Source: an uncultured Rhodobacter sp.
GTDB lineage: Bacteria > Pseudomonadota > Alphaproteobacteria > Rhodobacterales > Rhodobacteraceae
NCBI GenBank assembly: GCA_937901435.1
Contig: CALGTJ010000373.1
Span: forward strand, 1 to 6,325
DNA length: 6,325 bases
Direction of reading: 5' to 3'
How positions within the stretch are numbered: the stretch's first letter is position 1; every line of letters begins with the position of its first letter. This document shows positions 5,924-6,325 of the stretch, piece by piece. The translations under genes were made by a program, and so were the position numbers. The notes beneath the pieces were generated by a model. The model was not told where the DNA came from, did no database searches, and worked only from the letters and a program-made list of their open reading frames with translations.

Positions 5924-6325
5924 ATGGAATTTATCTTTGCATATGGCGCCGGGCTGCTGACGTTGATCAACCCCTGTGTGCTGCCGATCCTGCCGATTGT
6001 GCTGGCCACATCGTTGCAGACCTCTCGCCACGGGCCACTTGTGGTGGCGGCTGGCATGAGCCTGAGCTTTGTTGTGCTGGGCCTTGCTGTGACGGTTCTG
6101 GGCCGCGCCATCGGTCTGACGCCAGAGATGATCGCGGATGCGGGGGCGGTGTTGATGGTTCTCTTTGGCATTGTGCTGCTGGTGCCACAGGTTTCTGCCA
6201 GTTTTGCCACGGCCACGGCGGGTGTCTCTGCGCGGGCGGATGCCGGGATTGACGATCTTGACCGCTCAGGCCCGGTGTTTGTCAAAGAAGTTGTCCGCCG
6301 ATTTCATGCAGCGTCTCTGATTTCG
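5924..6325 (+). CDS. CcdA/DsbD-type thiol-redox membrane protein, 5' part, apparently interrupted near 6270
   Basis: The frame runs from ATG 5924 to the right edge without a stop (134 residues). Residues 1-116 match the N-terminal half of CcdA-like proteins. These pass reducing equivalents from cytoplasmic thioredoxin across the inner membrane for cytochrome c maturation or periplasmic thiol reduction. The helix-1 signature is LTLINPCVLPILPIVL with redox Cys18. A second helix (about 38-60), a third (about 72-89) and FATATAGVSARADAGIDDLDRSG follow. At this point relatives, as I recall them, continue LRGQFLGG and then helix four with WSPC holding the partner cysteine. Here the sequence becomes PVFVKEVVRRFHAASLIS, and no frame restores the expected one. 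The gene is therefore probably truncated by an insertion or rearrangement. An in-frame TGA at 5888 and no better start upstream support 5924; the Shine-Dalgarno is weak. The family is confident. Whether the gene is intact cannot be settled within the window. Confidence 0.75.
   Translation, partial: MEFIFAYGAGLLTLINPCVLPILPIVLATSLQTSRHGPLVVAAGMSLSFVVLGLAVTVLGRAIGLTPEMIADAGAVLMVLFGIVLLVPQVSASFATATAGVSARADAGIDDLDRSGPVFVKEVVRRFHAASLIS

Noticed and set aside
5887..6252. 121-codon cysteine-rich plus-strand frame
   Set aside because: It overlaps the CcdA-like frame out of phase. The apparent CxxC-like pairs come from frame-shifted reading of Leu, Val and Gly codons.
5374..6285. 303-codon open frame on the minus strand
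   Set aside because: It runs antisense to both the EamA gene and the CcdA-like gene. Low-complexity S/T/P/R content and no motifs indicate a shadow.

Overview
The window reads as chromosomal DNA of a Roseobacter-group alphaproteobacterium (Rhodobacteraceae). This rests on the moderately high GC (about 60 % by eye), the protein sequences (a 601-aa adenine deaminase and a 95-aa HU of the type I know from this group) and the codon usage. I cannot name a species. I found no rRNA, tRNA, CRISPR array, complete insertion sequence, prophage gene or origin.

Layout. At the left edge, on the minus strand, lies an acyl-CoA thioesterase II gene (tesB) broken by an internal deletion plus frameshift (59-843). 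A 117-bp divergent spacer separates it from a tightly coupled plus-strand pair: ade (adenine deaminase, 961-2766) and amn (AMP nucleosidase, 2763-4247), joined by an ATGA stop/start overlap. After 133 bp comes an HU-family nucleoid protein (4381-4668) with a strong intrinsic terminator. A 285-bp spacer follows, then a ten-helix EamA/DMT transporter (4954-5823). Last is the 5' part of a CcdA-like membrane gene (5924 to the right edge), whose family-like sequence stops at about 6270.

How the genes work together. Ade and Amn form a two-step purine salvage/degradation route: Amn splits AMP to adenine and ribose 5-phosphate, and Ade deaminates adenine to hypoxanthine and ammonia. HU, the EamA exporter and the CcdA-like protein show no functional link to this route.

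I do not see an undescribed multi-gene system. The observations most worth following are the two damaged genes at the ends. In tesB, about 76 bp appear to be missing, the junction is a 17-bp perfect palindrome, and the lost reading frame is still readable down to its own stop. In the ccdA-like gene, sequence resembling the family ends abruptly about 56 bases before the window edge, as expected of an insertion or rearrangement. Both are consistent with local genome decay or mobile-element activity, but assembly error must be excluded.
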